The notes under the pieces were generated by a model, which ran no database searches, was not told where the DNA came from, and saw only the letters and a program-made list of their open reading frames with translations. A program made the translations under genes and the position numbers. Shown here one piece after another: positions 18,719 to 28,442 of a stretch of 64,000 bases of DNA (within the stretch, counting starts at the first letter, position 1; the number at the start of each line of letters is the position of its first letter). The DNA comes from Rhodanobacter sp. (lineage in GTDB: Bacteria; Pseudomonadota; Gammaproteobacteria; Xanthomonadales; Rhodanobacteraceae): the NCBI GenBank assembly GCA_004298045.1, contig SCRM01000021.1:1-64000 (forward strand), read 5' to 3'.

Positions 18719-20113
18719 TCACTCTCCCGCCAGCGCAGGGGTGCCGGCCCGACGGATTTTCCACCAGTAGCCCACGCCCAGCAGCGCAAACCACACCGGG
18801 CTGGCGAGCAGCGCGGCGCGGGTGTCGGCCTGCAGGCACAGCAGCACGATCACGAACGCGAAAAACGCAAGGCAGACCCAGCACATCGCCACGCCGCCGG
18901 GCATCTTGTAGATCGATGCGGCGTGCTGCTCCGGCCGCTGGCGCCGATAGGCAAGGTAGGCCAGCAGGATCAGCGACCAGACGAACATGAAGAGCACCGC
19001 CGACAGCGTGGTGACCAGCGTGAACGCGGCCATCAGGCTTGGCGCGAGATAGATCAGGAGCGCGCCGAGCAACAGGCAGCCGCAGGAGAACAGCAAGCCG
19101 AGCGAGGGCACGGCGGCCTTGGACAATCGCGCGAAAAACCGCGGCGCGTGCCGCTCGCCGGCCAGCCCGTACAGCATGCGGCTGGTGGAGAAGATGCCGC
19201 TGTTGGCCGACGAGGTGGCCGAGGTCAGCACCACGAAATTGATGATGCTGGCGGCGGCCGGAATGCCCGCCAGCACGAACAGCTCCACGAACGGGCTCTT
19301 GTCGGCCTCCACCAGGTGCCACGGCGTCACCGCCATGATCGCCACCAGCGCCAGCACGTAGAACACGATGATGCGCAGCGGGATCGAGTTGATGGCTTTC
19401 GGCAGGTTGCGCTGCGGATCGGCGGTTTCCGCCGCCGCGGTGCCGGCCAGCTCGATGCCGACAAAGGCAAACACCGCGATCTGGAACCCGGCAAAGAACC
19501 CGCTCCAGCCATGCGGGAAGAATCCGCCGTCATTCCACAGATTGGCAAACGTGGCCGCGTTGCCGGCCGGCGAGCGGAAGCCCCACAGCACCAGCGCGAC
19601 ACCCACCACGACCAGCGCGCAGATCGCCACGATCTTGATCAGCGCAAACCAGAACTCCAGTTCGCCGAAGAGTTTCACCGTGACCAGGTTCAGGCTGAGC
19701 AGCAGCAGTACGCACAGCACCGCCGGCACCCAGCTCGGCAGGTCGGGCAGCCAGAATTGCGTGTAGGCCGCAATCGCCACCACCTCGGCAATGCCGGTCA
19801 CGATCCAGCAAAACCAGTACGTCCAGCCGCAGAAAAATCCGGCCCACGGCCCGAGCAGGTCGCTGGAAAAGTCGATGAAGGATTTGTACGCGAGGTTGGA
19901 AAGCAGCAGCTCGCCCATCGCGCGCATCACGAAAAACAGCATGCCGCCGATGATGAGGTACACCAGCAGCACCGACGGTCCGGCCAGGCTGATGGTCTTG
20001 CCCGAGCCCATGAACAGCCCGGTGCCGATCGCGCCGCCCAGCGCAATCAACTGCAGGTGACGGTTGGACAGGCTGCGCCGGAGTTGCTCCGGCGGCGGCA
20101 AAGAGGAGGTCAT
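18719..20113 (-). CDS. cycA: D-serine/D-alanine/glycine permease CycA-like
   Basis: A 464-residue APC-superfamily amino acid permease with twelve predicted helices. Long stretches agree with E. coli CycA, for example LSNRHLQLIALGGAIGTGLF, GPWAGFFCGWTYWFCW, LWNDGGFFPHGWSGFFAGFQ and SSANSGIFSTSRMLYGLA. It should import D-serine, D-alanine, glycine and related amino acids by proton symport. The ATG at 20113 follows a GAGGAGGT-like stretch read on the opposite strand only, so the ribosome site is unclear. It overlaps no gene and is followed after 2 bp by the cyclophilin gene. Confidence 0.92.
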   Translation of the reverse strand: MTSSLPPPEQLRRSLSNRHLQLIALGGAIGTGLFMGSGKTISLAGPSVLLVYLIIGGMLFFVMRAMGELLLSNLAYKSFIDFSSDLLGPWAGFFCGWTYWFCWIVTGIAEVVAIAAYTQFWLPDLPSWVPAVLCVLLLLSLNLVTVKLFGELEFWFALIKIVAICALVVVGVALVLWGFRSPAGNAATFANLWNDGGFFPHGWSGFFAGFQIAVFAFVGIELAGTAAAETADPQRNLPKAINSIPLRIIVFYVLALVAIMAVTPWHLVEADKSPFVELFVLAGIPAAASIINFVVLTSATSSANSGIFSTSRMLYGLAGERHAPRFFARLSKAAVPSLGLLFSCGCLLLGALLIYLAPSLMAAFTLVTTLSAVLFMFVWSLILLAYLAYRRQRPEQHAASIYKMPGGVAMCWVCLAFFAFVIVLLCLQADTRAALLASPVWFALLGVGYWWKIRRAGTPALAGE

Positions 20114-20156
20114 GCAGGCGCCCTGCGCGGCAAACGGGCGGTCACCATAGAAGTAA

Positions 20157-21895
<1,739 letters not shown>

Positions 21896-22018
21896 TACCA
21901 TGCCGGCCCGGATACACCCTTGGGTCAGGATTCACCTCGACCGGCTGTGTTTCCAGGGGCCTCACCGGATCGAGGCGACAGTCGGGCCGAAGCCCGACCC
22001 AAGGCAGGATTCGCTTTT

Positions 22019-22108
22019 GGAGAGGTGGCCGAGCGGTTTAAGGCACCGGTCTTGAAAACCGGCGAAGGGTCAAACCTTCCGTGGGTTCGAATCCCACCCT
22101 CTCCGCCA
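22019..22108 (+). tRNA. tRNA-Ser(UGA)
   Basis: Full cloverleaf with a long variable arm, typical of serine tRNA. The acceptor pair GGAGAGG / CCTCTCC encloses it; the anticodon stem CCGGT/ACCGG holds loop CTTGAAA, giving anticodon TGA. The T-loop TTCGAAT and an encoded CCA are present. Accessory DNA begins directly downstream, a common arrangement at integration hot spots, but no repeated tRNA 3' end was found. Confidence 0.97.
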
Positions 22109-22337
22109 TATATACGCGTAAGCGTTTGATTATTAGATATAGTAATCAGATCTACGCCTGCGTTCCCTACTGTAAATCCTACTCATGTGTGCTTCATCAT
22201 GAGCGATGCTGGCATGCCTGTGGGCAGCAAGTTCGACACACACACGCGGATCGGCCAGCGCCAATGCGTACCGCCGGCCCGAAGTCGACCGTTCGACATA
22301 TCATTAAACTTCCCACCGATGGTGGTTGACATTGGGT
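22109..22337. other. AT-rich gap after tRNA-Ser
   Basis: A 229-bp stretch without a convincing gene, AT-richer than the flanking chromosome. A GTTTACCGT / ACGGTAAAAC inverted repeat begins here (22336) and spans the end of the convergent GHKL gene. No integrase fragment is visible. Confidence 0.4.
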
Positions 22338-24017
22338 TTACCGTACGGTTGCTGAGTCACGGTAAAACAATGCAGCTTTTGTCGAGATCCGATTTAGCGT
22401 CGATCGAACTTCAAATAATACGTCTTCCGGGGGCATGTCGGGATCGACTCTGGCCTTTTCATAGCCAAACGCGATGGAGTACTCCGAGAAGGCAATCTCG
22501 TAAGACAGCCGTCTGAACGCCGGGTCTTCGACGCCCGCACTGCCAAGCGCAGCGCTGACCACGGGATGATCAAGGTTGATCAGAATCGACAAGCTTACGG
22601 GATCATATTTTGACCTGTCGGCCTCTGCTCCCAGATTCCGGTAGTCAACAGAAAATCCGCCTCGGGGATTCCGCTTCTTCCCTTTGCCGCCGGATGGATC
22701 GACCGAGGCATCGCCGCTTTGGCTGGATGCTCCAGCCGCTGGTACGTCCGGGGGAGGCCTAGAAATGGCGTTCGGCTTCTGATCATGTTCCCGGTTCGGT
22801 TTCGATTCGCTTTCGTCGACATCACCGGGCTGGTCTACCCCCTGCACGAAGCCATCTTCCTCCTGACCGGTTCCCCTGGTGCCACCGAATCGGGATCCGA
22901 TGGGGCCTACTCGAGAAGAGGCAGAGCGGATGTCCCGCAATCGCGAAGCGACATGGAGAAAGTCGTCGTTCAACAGCTGAGCGATTTGTTCTGCGAGCTT
23001 GCTGAGTCTGCGAGCGTCCTCCGTCTTTTTGACTTCACGTAGCTTGCGAACTTGGGTTCGGCGAATTTCATCCAGCTTCGGTGCGATGAATTGAATCAAG
23101 GCCATCGATATCGGGTGGTTAAGATTCAGGCTTAGCGATCGAGATGGGTCATAAGGCTCAATTGGAGAGTCTGAGGCTTCGAGGGCCGGCACGTCGACGT
23201 CCCCAAAAAGATAGTTACCCATTTCTTTCTTCTCTATGCCACATGTTTCAATCGCGACAAGATTGCCCAAGCCTGCAGTGATCGATACCCCCTGATCCTG
23301 TTCCGGAAGTGGAGATGCAGAAACCTTGATAGTCAACGTGATATCACCAAGAACTTTCTGCTGTTCAGCCGTTGGGTGAAAGTCAATTGTCTCGGCAACG
23401 GCCGGTTCCCGATACACACAAACGTGTTCATTCACTGCAACCTCGGGCAGGCGCGCCCGGAATATTTGCAGGTTCCTCTCTATGTATTCGATGATCGGCT
23501 GTGTCTTGATGCGAGGAAGCAAAATATCTCCAATGACAACCGTTGTGCCGTTTGGCTCACCCACCGCCTCGTCCTTTACCAGCCACCGGAGCTCGATACT
23601 GCTGCCATCCGACTTGGACACGAGCACTCGGTCAAGCTCAACAATATTCCTTTTGTGATTACGGACTGTTTCTACATGCAGAGAACTGGCGATGCCAAAG
23701 GCAGCGGACTTTCCCGTCCCGAACTTTCCCCGCCCTGGCCGCCCCTTTCTCCGTGCCAGATTTTCGCCATGCATTGTGAAGAACCTTCGCAAGTCCTCGG
23801 AAGACATCCCTGCGCCATTGTCCGCAATACGTATCTCTTTCAGCTTTTGATTGACGAGCACCTGTACTTTCGGGGTGACGCCTTCGTCGACGTACTGCAA
23901 AGAGTTGATGACATACTCCCAGACGGCGGCTGCCTCGGACCGAAAATGCGATGCTGATTGAAGAAGGTCCCGCGCGACGTGAGAGACCATCTTCATGGTG
24001 TCAGGACTGGTGTTCAT
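22338..24017 (-). CDS. GHKL (Hsp90/MutL-type) ATPase of unknown function
   Basis: A 559-residue protein with an N-terminal GHKL ATPase fold. The N box is E34..N38 in WEYVINSLQYVD, the G1 box is D66-G68-G70 in IADNGAGM, and a lid-type G2 box GRGKFGTGKSAAFGIA spans about residues 95-110. This resembles HATPase_c_3/MORC-like ATPases, not histidine kinases: there is no phosphoacceptor domain. A second domain follows to about residue 330, then a helical segment, a disordered linker (370-450, rich in Gly, Pro, Glu and Ser) and a short folded C-terminus. It overlaps the upstream winged-helix gene by 17 bp. Base composition is below that of the chromosome. A role in DNA-linked defence is inference from fold and context only. 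Confidence 0.7.
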   Translation of the reverse strand: MNTSPDTMKMVSHVARDLLQSASHFRSEAAAVWEYVINSLQYVDEGVTPKVQVLVNQKLKEIRIADNGAGMSSEDLRRFFTMHGENLARRKGRPGRGKFGTGKSAAFGIASSLHVETVRNHKRNIVELDRVLVSKSDGSSIELRWLVKDEAVGEPNGTTVVIGDILLPRIKTQPIIEYIERNLQIFRARLPEVAVNEHVCVYREPAVAETIDFHPTAEQQKVLGDITLTIKVSASPLPEQDQGVSITAGLGNLVAIETCGIEKKEMGNYLFGDVDVPALEASDSPIEPYDPSRSLSLNLNHPISMALIQFIAPKLDEIRRTQVRKLREVKKTEDARRLSKLAEQIAQLLNDDFLHVASRLRDIRSASSRVGPIGSRFGGTRGTGQEEDGFVQGVDQPGDVDESESKPNREHDQKPNAISRPPPDVPAAGASSQSGDASVDPSGGKGKKRNPRGGFSVDYRNLGAEADRSKYDPVSLSILINLDHPVVSAALGSAGVEDPAFRRLSYEIAFSEYSIAFGYEKARVDPDMPPEDVLFEVRSTLNRISTKAALFYRDSATVR

Positions 24018-24633
24018 TGCTTACTCCCCCAAGTGCGATCTTTGCGGCAGCTTCTACGAACCGAGTTGCATCCTGATCCTCTGTCACTAGCGCGCGTAGC
24101 CGGGCGATCTTGATGTCGCGCATCTTCTCGTCTGTGTAGTCGTCAATCCGGAAAAGCTGTAACGCCGCCTTGGCGGTGATCTCAGAGCCGCCTTTCCATT
24201 GTTCCCATGCCTGACCTGACTTTGCGCGACGAACCTCTCGGTCCGCTCGCCTCGCGTCGGAAGAACCCGCCCACGGATCAGTCGACCCGGCAGTTACGGT
24301 ATGGCCAACACGCATTTCCTTTTGGGTTTGTACTGCCCACCTCACGCCAGCGTCGGACAGACGCCAGCCTTCAGCACCTGTGCCGTGAAGAAGCTGGCCG
24401 AACTGAGGCTTCTTTGAATCCTTCAGAACGGATCGGACGAGTTCCAGATTGATCTGATCCGGGTACTTTCGCCATGCGAACGCTCCGGGGAGGAGCTCCG
24501 CCGCCTTGACCGCGACATCCTCCGTGTCAATGGCTCGCTGCCCTCCACCGAGCAGGTATACAGCGAAGAGCGTCAGTTCGCGCTTGGTCAGTGGCTTTGT
24601 CAAACCTTTTGTGGTAGGTCTTCTATTAACCAT
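24001..24633 (-). CDS. Predicted winged-helix DNA-binding protein
   Basis: A 210-residue protein. Residues 10-110 read like a winged-helix region: TKRELTLFAVYLLGG, TEDVAVKAAELLPGAFAW and WRLSDAGVRWA (the last a wing-like SDAG segment). The C-terminal half is charged and helical. No exact family recognised. The start at 24633 sits inside the palindrome ATGATATCAT, which would suit self-regulation. The 3' end overlaps the GHKL start by 17 bp, so the two are one unit and probably act together. Confidence 0.65.
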   Translation of the reverse strand: MVNRRPTTKGLTKPLTKRELTLFAVYLLGGGQRAIDTEDVAVKAAELLPGAFAWRKYPDQINLELVRSVLKDSKKPQFGQLLHGTGAEGWRLSDAGVRWAVQTQKEMRVGHTVTAGSTDPWAGSSDARRADREVRRAKSGQAWEQWKGGSEITAKAALQLFRIDDYTDEKMRDIKIARLRALVTEDQDATRFVEAAAKIALGGVSNEHQS

Positions 24634-24670
24634 GATATCATCATGTCACGTAAATCAAGACACTTCAACT
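24631..24670. promoter_or_regulatory. 37-bp divergent control region with palindrome
   Basis: Only 37 bp separate the leftward winged-helix start from the rightward start at 24671. The perfect palindrome ATGATATCAT (24632-24641) overlaps the leftward start codon. Any promoter for either direction must overlap the opposite gene's 5' end, so the three genes are likely co-controlled. Binding by the winged-helix or sigma-like product is a guess. Confidence 0.45.
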
Positions 24671-26842
24671 ATGACTCTTCACAAAGAGTTCGCCGGCTGG
24701 GGGGAATTCGGCTCGCCGCTGTTGCCGGGAACCTTGCGCGAGGCATGGAGCCGCATACGGCTACCCCCTTGGATGGTCAAGGATCTGCAATTGCCAGGTC
24801 ACGCAACTTTCGCGTATTTGGATTGGAACGTCTGGTTGGCTACCCCAAAAGTTCCGGTCCGGGTGTTTCGCGCAATCACAACTTTCGTATCGCAGCGAAG
24901 AGAACAAATACGGGGGATTCATTGCGTACAAGGGCCTTGGCCGCTGGGTTTGAAGCCAGACTCTGTCCCATGGTCGAGACGAACAAGGAACGCTTTGGTC
25001 AAAGCCAACCTTTACCGGCCCGATAAAATCAGCACCAACATTACGTTCGGCCAATTTTTGGCGATTCCTAGTGTGGACGTGTTGTCAGCGCTGGATTTCG
25101 CATCCACGTTAGAGGCGGCAATCCGTCAGTTTGGCGAGGTTGAGTCGGTTGCCGTCCCCATTCTAGACCCGGCGACTTACGAATCAGCCCTTGTTGAAGC
25201 AGCCGAGCAGCCATGGGCGGCACAAGTGAGCGGCGATGACCCTCGGTTTCGGTCGCTGTTGCACGCTATCCATGGTGTGTCGTTCCGTGATTATGTTCAT
25301 CAGCTTCTCGAGAATCCAGATGTAACGACCGAAGCCCCGCTAATTGCCGAGCTAGTCTCAGGGCTGGCGGACGTTCAACACCTTGTGAACCACATTGAGG
25401 CGCAGAATCTCGAGGACGCCCTTTCGGATTTGCTCGCCGATATCGTTCCAGAACAGAAACGCCGAAATGCTATTGCGCGGCGCTTGGGCTGGGGCGGGAA
25501 GCCGCCGAGCACGCTTGAAGAAACTGGCAGGGAGCTCGGGCTCACGCGCGAGAGAATTAGGCAGGTTCAGGCCCGGGTGATAAAGCGGCTGCCGAACGCG
25601 CATCCTGTTTTCCTCCCTGCACTAGATAATGCTTTGATAGCGTTAGAAGAGTCGCCACCTTGTACGGACAAGGCTGCGATGGCCTTGACCATCGATCGCG
25701 GTTACTCAAAAGTTGGATTTCACCCTGCGGCGCTTATCGAGGCGGCCGACGCGCTTGGGCATGAGCACTCGCTCCGGCGTTCACGCATCAAGGGCATATA
25801 CTACGTCTCGCCCACAAATGCGGACGGGCAAGTTCGTGCCTTGGCAGCCACGGCGCGAAGACTCGCCGGGGCGAGCGGCGCGTTTAGCGTATTTCACGCG
25901 AAGCGTGAGTGTGCCAAGCTGGCTATCGACATAGAGGAAGGGCGCATCCGAGAGCTGCTAGGCACGATTCCGGGGCTCGTTTCGCTTGACAGTGATCGAG
26001 ACTGGTGGCGGGTAACTGGTCTACCAGACGGGCGCAATAGGTTGGTCAATCTTGCCAAGAAGATGCTCAGCGTTGCGTCACCGCTGAGCGCAAAAACGAT
26101 GCGAGACGGCGTGGCACGTGCCTACCGTGGCCGTGCATCTTCAAATAGCAGCCTGAGAGACAGTATGGCTGTTCCACCCGTGTCCATATTGCGGAGTTTC
26201 TTCGAACACGACGAGGACTTTTTTGTCGAGGGGGATTTTGTCGGTTGTCGTTCGCCGCTCGATTATAGGGACCAATTGGGCTCAGTAGAGCAGGCCATTG
26301 TCGAAGTTCTGCGGTCATGTGCAATTGGCGTGCTTGATCGAGCGGCGCTTGCGAGAAGTGCGCTCGAAAGAGGGCTAGGTGAGGCCTCCTTCGGGGCCGT
26401 GACTTCATTTTCGCCAGTTCTGGAGCGCGCTGGCATCGGTGTTTGGAAGATCCGTGGCGTCACGGTTGACCCTTCCGCCGTTGAAGCAGTCCAGCAGCGA
26501 GCCCGCGACTTGCCACGCAATCGACGCGTCATAAATTATGGGTGGACAGTGGATGGAAAGATCTGGATTGCAGTCAAAGCTCCACATCCACCTATGAGCA
26601 TGGTGGTCGGTATTCCACCTTCGCTCAAAGATTACATAGGCGACCGTAGCTTCCGCGCGACCCTTGGCGATGGCTCGTCATGCGGCACCCTGACAAGCAA
26701 AGAACAAGGAACGCTATACGGGTTCTATACGTTTGCTCGCGCGGCGGGTCTGGACGAAGGGGATGTGGTACGGATGACTTTCGACCTGCTGACATCCACG
26801 GTCACGCTGGACATCGTTGATGAAGAAGCGCTTGAGGAATGA
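24671..26842 (+). CDS. Large protein with sigma-70-region-4-like HTH, unknown function
   Basis: About 723 residues from the ATG at 24671 (MTLHKEF); longer in-frame starts run through the divergent gene and were rejected. Around residues 275-310 a helix-turn-helix reads TLEETGRELGLTRERIRQVQ, closely matching region 4 of sigma-70 factors, which binds -35 promoter DNA. Sigma regions 1-3 are not apparent, so it is not a standard sigma factor. The N-terminal part (MTLHKEFAGWGEFGSPLLP) and the C-terminal 300 residues, with several wHTH-like segments (VLRSCAIGVLDRAALARSAL), are unassigned. Divergent partner of the GHKL/winged-helix pair; lower GC than neighbours suggests acquisition. Confidence 0.65.
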   Translation: MTLHKEFAGWGEFGSPLLPGTLREAWSRIRLPPWMVKDLQLPGHATFAYLDWNVWLATPKVPVRVFRAITTFVSQRREQIRGIHCVQGPWPLGLKPDSVPWSRRTRNALVKANLYRPDKISTNITFGQFLAIPSVDVLSALDFASTLEAAIRQFGEVESVAVPILDPATYESALVEAAEQPWAAQVSGDDPRFRSLLHAIHGVSFRDYVHQLLENPDVTTEAPLIAELVSGLADVQHLVNHIEAQNLEDALSDLLADIVPEQKRRNAIARRLGWGGKPPSTLEETGRELGLTRERIRQVQARVIKRLPNAHPVFLPALDNALIALEESPPCTDKAAMALTIDRGYSKVGFHPAALIEAADALGHEHSLRRSRIKGIYYVSPTNADGQVRALAATARRLAGASGAFSVFHAKRECAKLAIDIEEGRIRELLGTIPGLVSLDSDRDWWRVTGLPDGRNRLVNLAKKMLSVASPLSAKTMRDGVARAYRGRASSNSSLRDSMAVPPVSILRSFFEHDEDFFVEGDFVGCRSPLDYRDQLGSVEQAIVEVLRSCAIGVLDRAALARSALERGLGEASFGAVTSFSPVLERAGIGVWKIRGVTVDPSAVEAVQQRARDLPRNRRVINYGWTVDGKIWIAVKAPHPPMSMVVGIPPSLKDYIGDRSFRATLGDGSSCGTLTSKEQGTLYGFYTFARAAGLDEGDVVRMTFDLLTSTVTLDIVDEEALEE

Positions 26843-27617
26843 GGGACATTTGGTATCGGTTAGTGTCGAATTTGGCCGTCTGCGACCGTAGCCACGGGGG
26901 GCGTGACCACCATCAAACCTCAGCCAGCGCCGCCGCCTCAAGCATCCCATTCACCTCGATGTCGAGATGACGATCAGGGAATCGAGCTGGTACGAAAGCG
27001 GGGTCAGGTTTATTTTTACGAATCGGTCCTTGTTTTCAGTCTCACTCGCGAGCGCAAAAGGCCGTGGCGAGTTTGATCGTAGGAAGTCCGGCCCATCGCA
27101 AGGGGCGGGCGCTACGGGGCAACCAAGCGAAAACCCGGGGCAGGGTGCACTTTCCCGGCGGGTCCTCCGTTTGGCGGAGAAGGTGTCGTGGACAGTTTCG
27201 GTTCCAAAAGCCCCACACGCGACTGCGCCAGTGCCGACTACCACGTTTTCCGTGCCGAGCGCGGGGCCTAGAGATCGACGCTCGGCACTCCAGCGCGTCT
27301 CGCGTAGCTCTTTTCCATCGGAACGCGGCTCTTTTTCATCGGAGTGCGACTCTTTTTCGTCGGAACGCGGCACTCGACAGAGCCGCCCGTGGCTCTCTTT
27401 CTCCGGCGCGCGGCCTTTTTCCCATCGCGCTTGGCTTGACGGGGTCGGCGCGGGGCTCTTTTCCGGTGAAGCCCGGCTTTTCTCCGCGCTTGCGCCGAGC
27501 CGTCGGCGCCGGCGAAGGCTTGTCCGCCAGCCGTCGTCGATGCGCTGGCGTTATGAACACCTATCTTGGTGTCTAGAATCACTTGACCACTACACTGGAA
27601 GCGCATGACCTCACCGG
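26843..27617. other. Gene-free tail of the accessory region
   Basis: About 775 bp with several overlapping open frames of biased composition, none with a recognisable product. It contains the string GGGGTCAGGTTTATTTTTAC near 27000, a perfect 10-bp inverted repeat GTGCCGAGCG / CGCTCGGCAC (27252-27261 and 27279-27288) and 21-bp tandem repeats. It looks like decayed or repetitive non-coding DNA. Confidence 0.45.
27308..27370. repeat. Three 21-bp tandem repeats
   Basis: Units of the form CTCTTTTTCATCGGAACGCGG repeat three times with one to four changes each. The 21-bp period keeps frames open on both strands, giving repetitive peptides that should not be taken as proteins. Confidence 0.8.
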
Positions 27618-28028
27618 TCACTGGCACACGACTTCGCCGTCTTCCTTGGTGAAATGGCAAGGCTGGCGCTCCAGCAGCGACAGCACCACTTCGGACGGAC
27701 GGCACAGCTTCGTCCCCTTTGGCGTCACGACAATGGGCCGGTTCACCAGGATCGGATGCGCCAGCATCGCGTCGATGATGGAGGCGTCGGATACCTCAGC
27801 AGCCAGCAGGCCAAGTTCGGCGGCTGGCGTTCCCTTTTCGCGCAATACGTCGCGCGGCGTCGCGCCCATGGCGGCAAGCAGTTGGTCCAGCAGCGCGCGC
27901 GTCCAGCCGACCCGGCGGTAGTCGACGACGGTGGGGCTGTATCCGGCGGCTTCGATCATCGCCAGTGCGTTGCGCGACGTGCCGCAGTCCGGGTTGTGGT
28001 AGATCGTGACGGGGAACGCGGTGGTCAT
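27618..28028 (-). CDS. arsC: Arsenate reductase, glutaredoxin-coupled ArsC family
   Basis: A 136-residue protein with the ArsC thioredoxin-like fold. The nucleophile is the cysteine in YHNPDCGTSRNA, and the conserved arginine segment NRPIVVTPKGTKLCRP is present. It should reduce arsenate to arsenite using glutathione and glutaredoxin. An AAGGATTCC ribosome-like site precedes the ATG. No arsR, arsB or acr3 gene is adjacent, so it is an orphan. YffB-like Spx/ArsC proteins are the alternative, but the Arg motif favours ArsC. Confidence 0.9.
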   Translation of the reverse strand: MTTAFPVTIYHNPDCGTSRNALAMIEAAGYSPTVVDYRRVGWTRALLDQLLAAMGATPRDVLREKGTPAAELGLLAAEVSDASIIDAMLAHPILVNRPIVVTPKGTKLCRPSEVVLSLLERQPCHFTKEDGEVVCQ

Positions 28029-28442
28029 GGTGGGGAATCCTTTTCGAACGTCTGTGCCGGGAGGTTGGTTGCAGCCGACGTGCCCGTAATTTACCTGCTG
28101 ATGAACCGTGGCACGAACGCAGGCACGCTGCCTGCGAAGGTATTGGGCAGGCTGCGCGCCATGGGTGCGTTCCCTTTCGCGGTATCACTTTTGCCGAGGT
28201 TGATGCGGGGCAGGCAGGGCTGCGGGTGTCGAGTTGCCATGGTGTTGACGACGACGCGATGACATCCGGACGGCGCATGAACTTTCGCTTTTAGCCGTCC
28301 ATACCGACGCCATGCGGGCGCCCACCATGTTTGGCTCGGACAGGTTCGACCAATGTCGAACGCGCGCAACGCATCGGGAGCTTTTCAGCGTTTGGGTTCA
28401 AGTTGTAGCGTGTGTCCCACAGGGGAATTTCGGGGAGAACCT
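28029..28442. other. Intergenic region upstream of the TonB-dependent receptor
   Basis: This 414-bp region lies between divergent arsC and the receptor gene. No supported gene, riboswitch or Fur-type box was recognised. The receptor ribosome site (GGGGAGAACC) sits at its end. Confidence 0.4.

Noticed and set aside
27308..27370. Possible CRISPR array
   Set aside because: The 21-bp units are directly abutting without spacers, and no cas genes are present.
22109..27617. Integrated island with attachment-site repeats of tRNA-Ser
   Set aside because: No second copy of the tRNA 3' end and no integrase were found, so an integrative element cannot be claimed even though the DNA looks acquired.
26951..27705. 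Minus-strand frames with repeats such as SDEKE and GKRPRAGE
   Set aside because: They are produced by the 21-bp tandem repeats and GC-biased DNA; competing frames are open on both strands and none has a start context.
28091..28369. 92-residue minus-strand frame between arsC and the receptor gene
   Set aside because: No ribosome site, no hydrophobic or domain pattern, and it occupies the likely promoter region.
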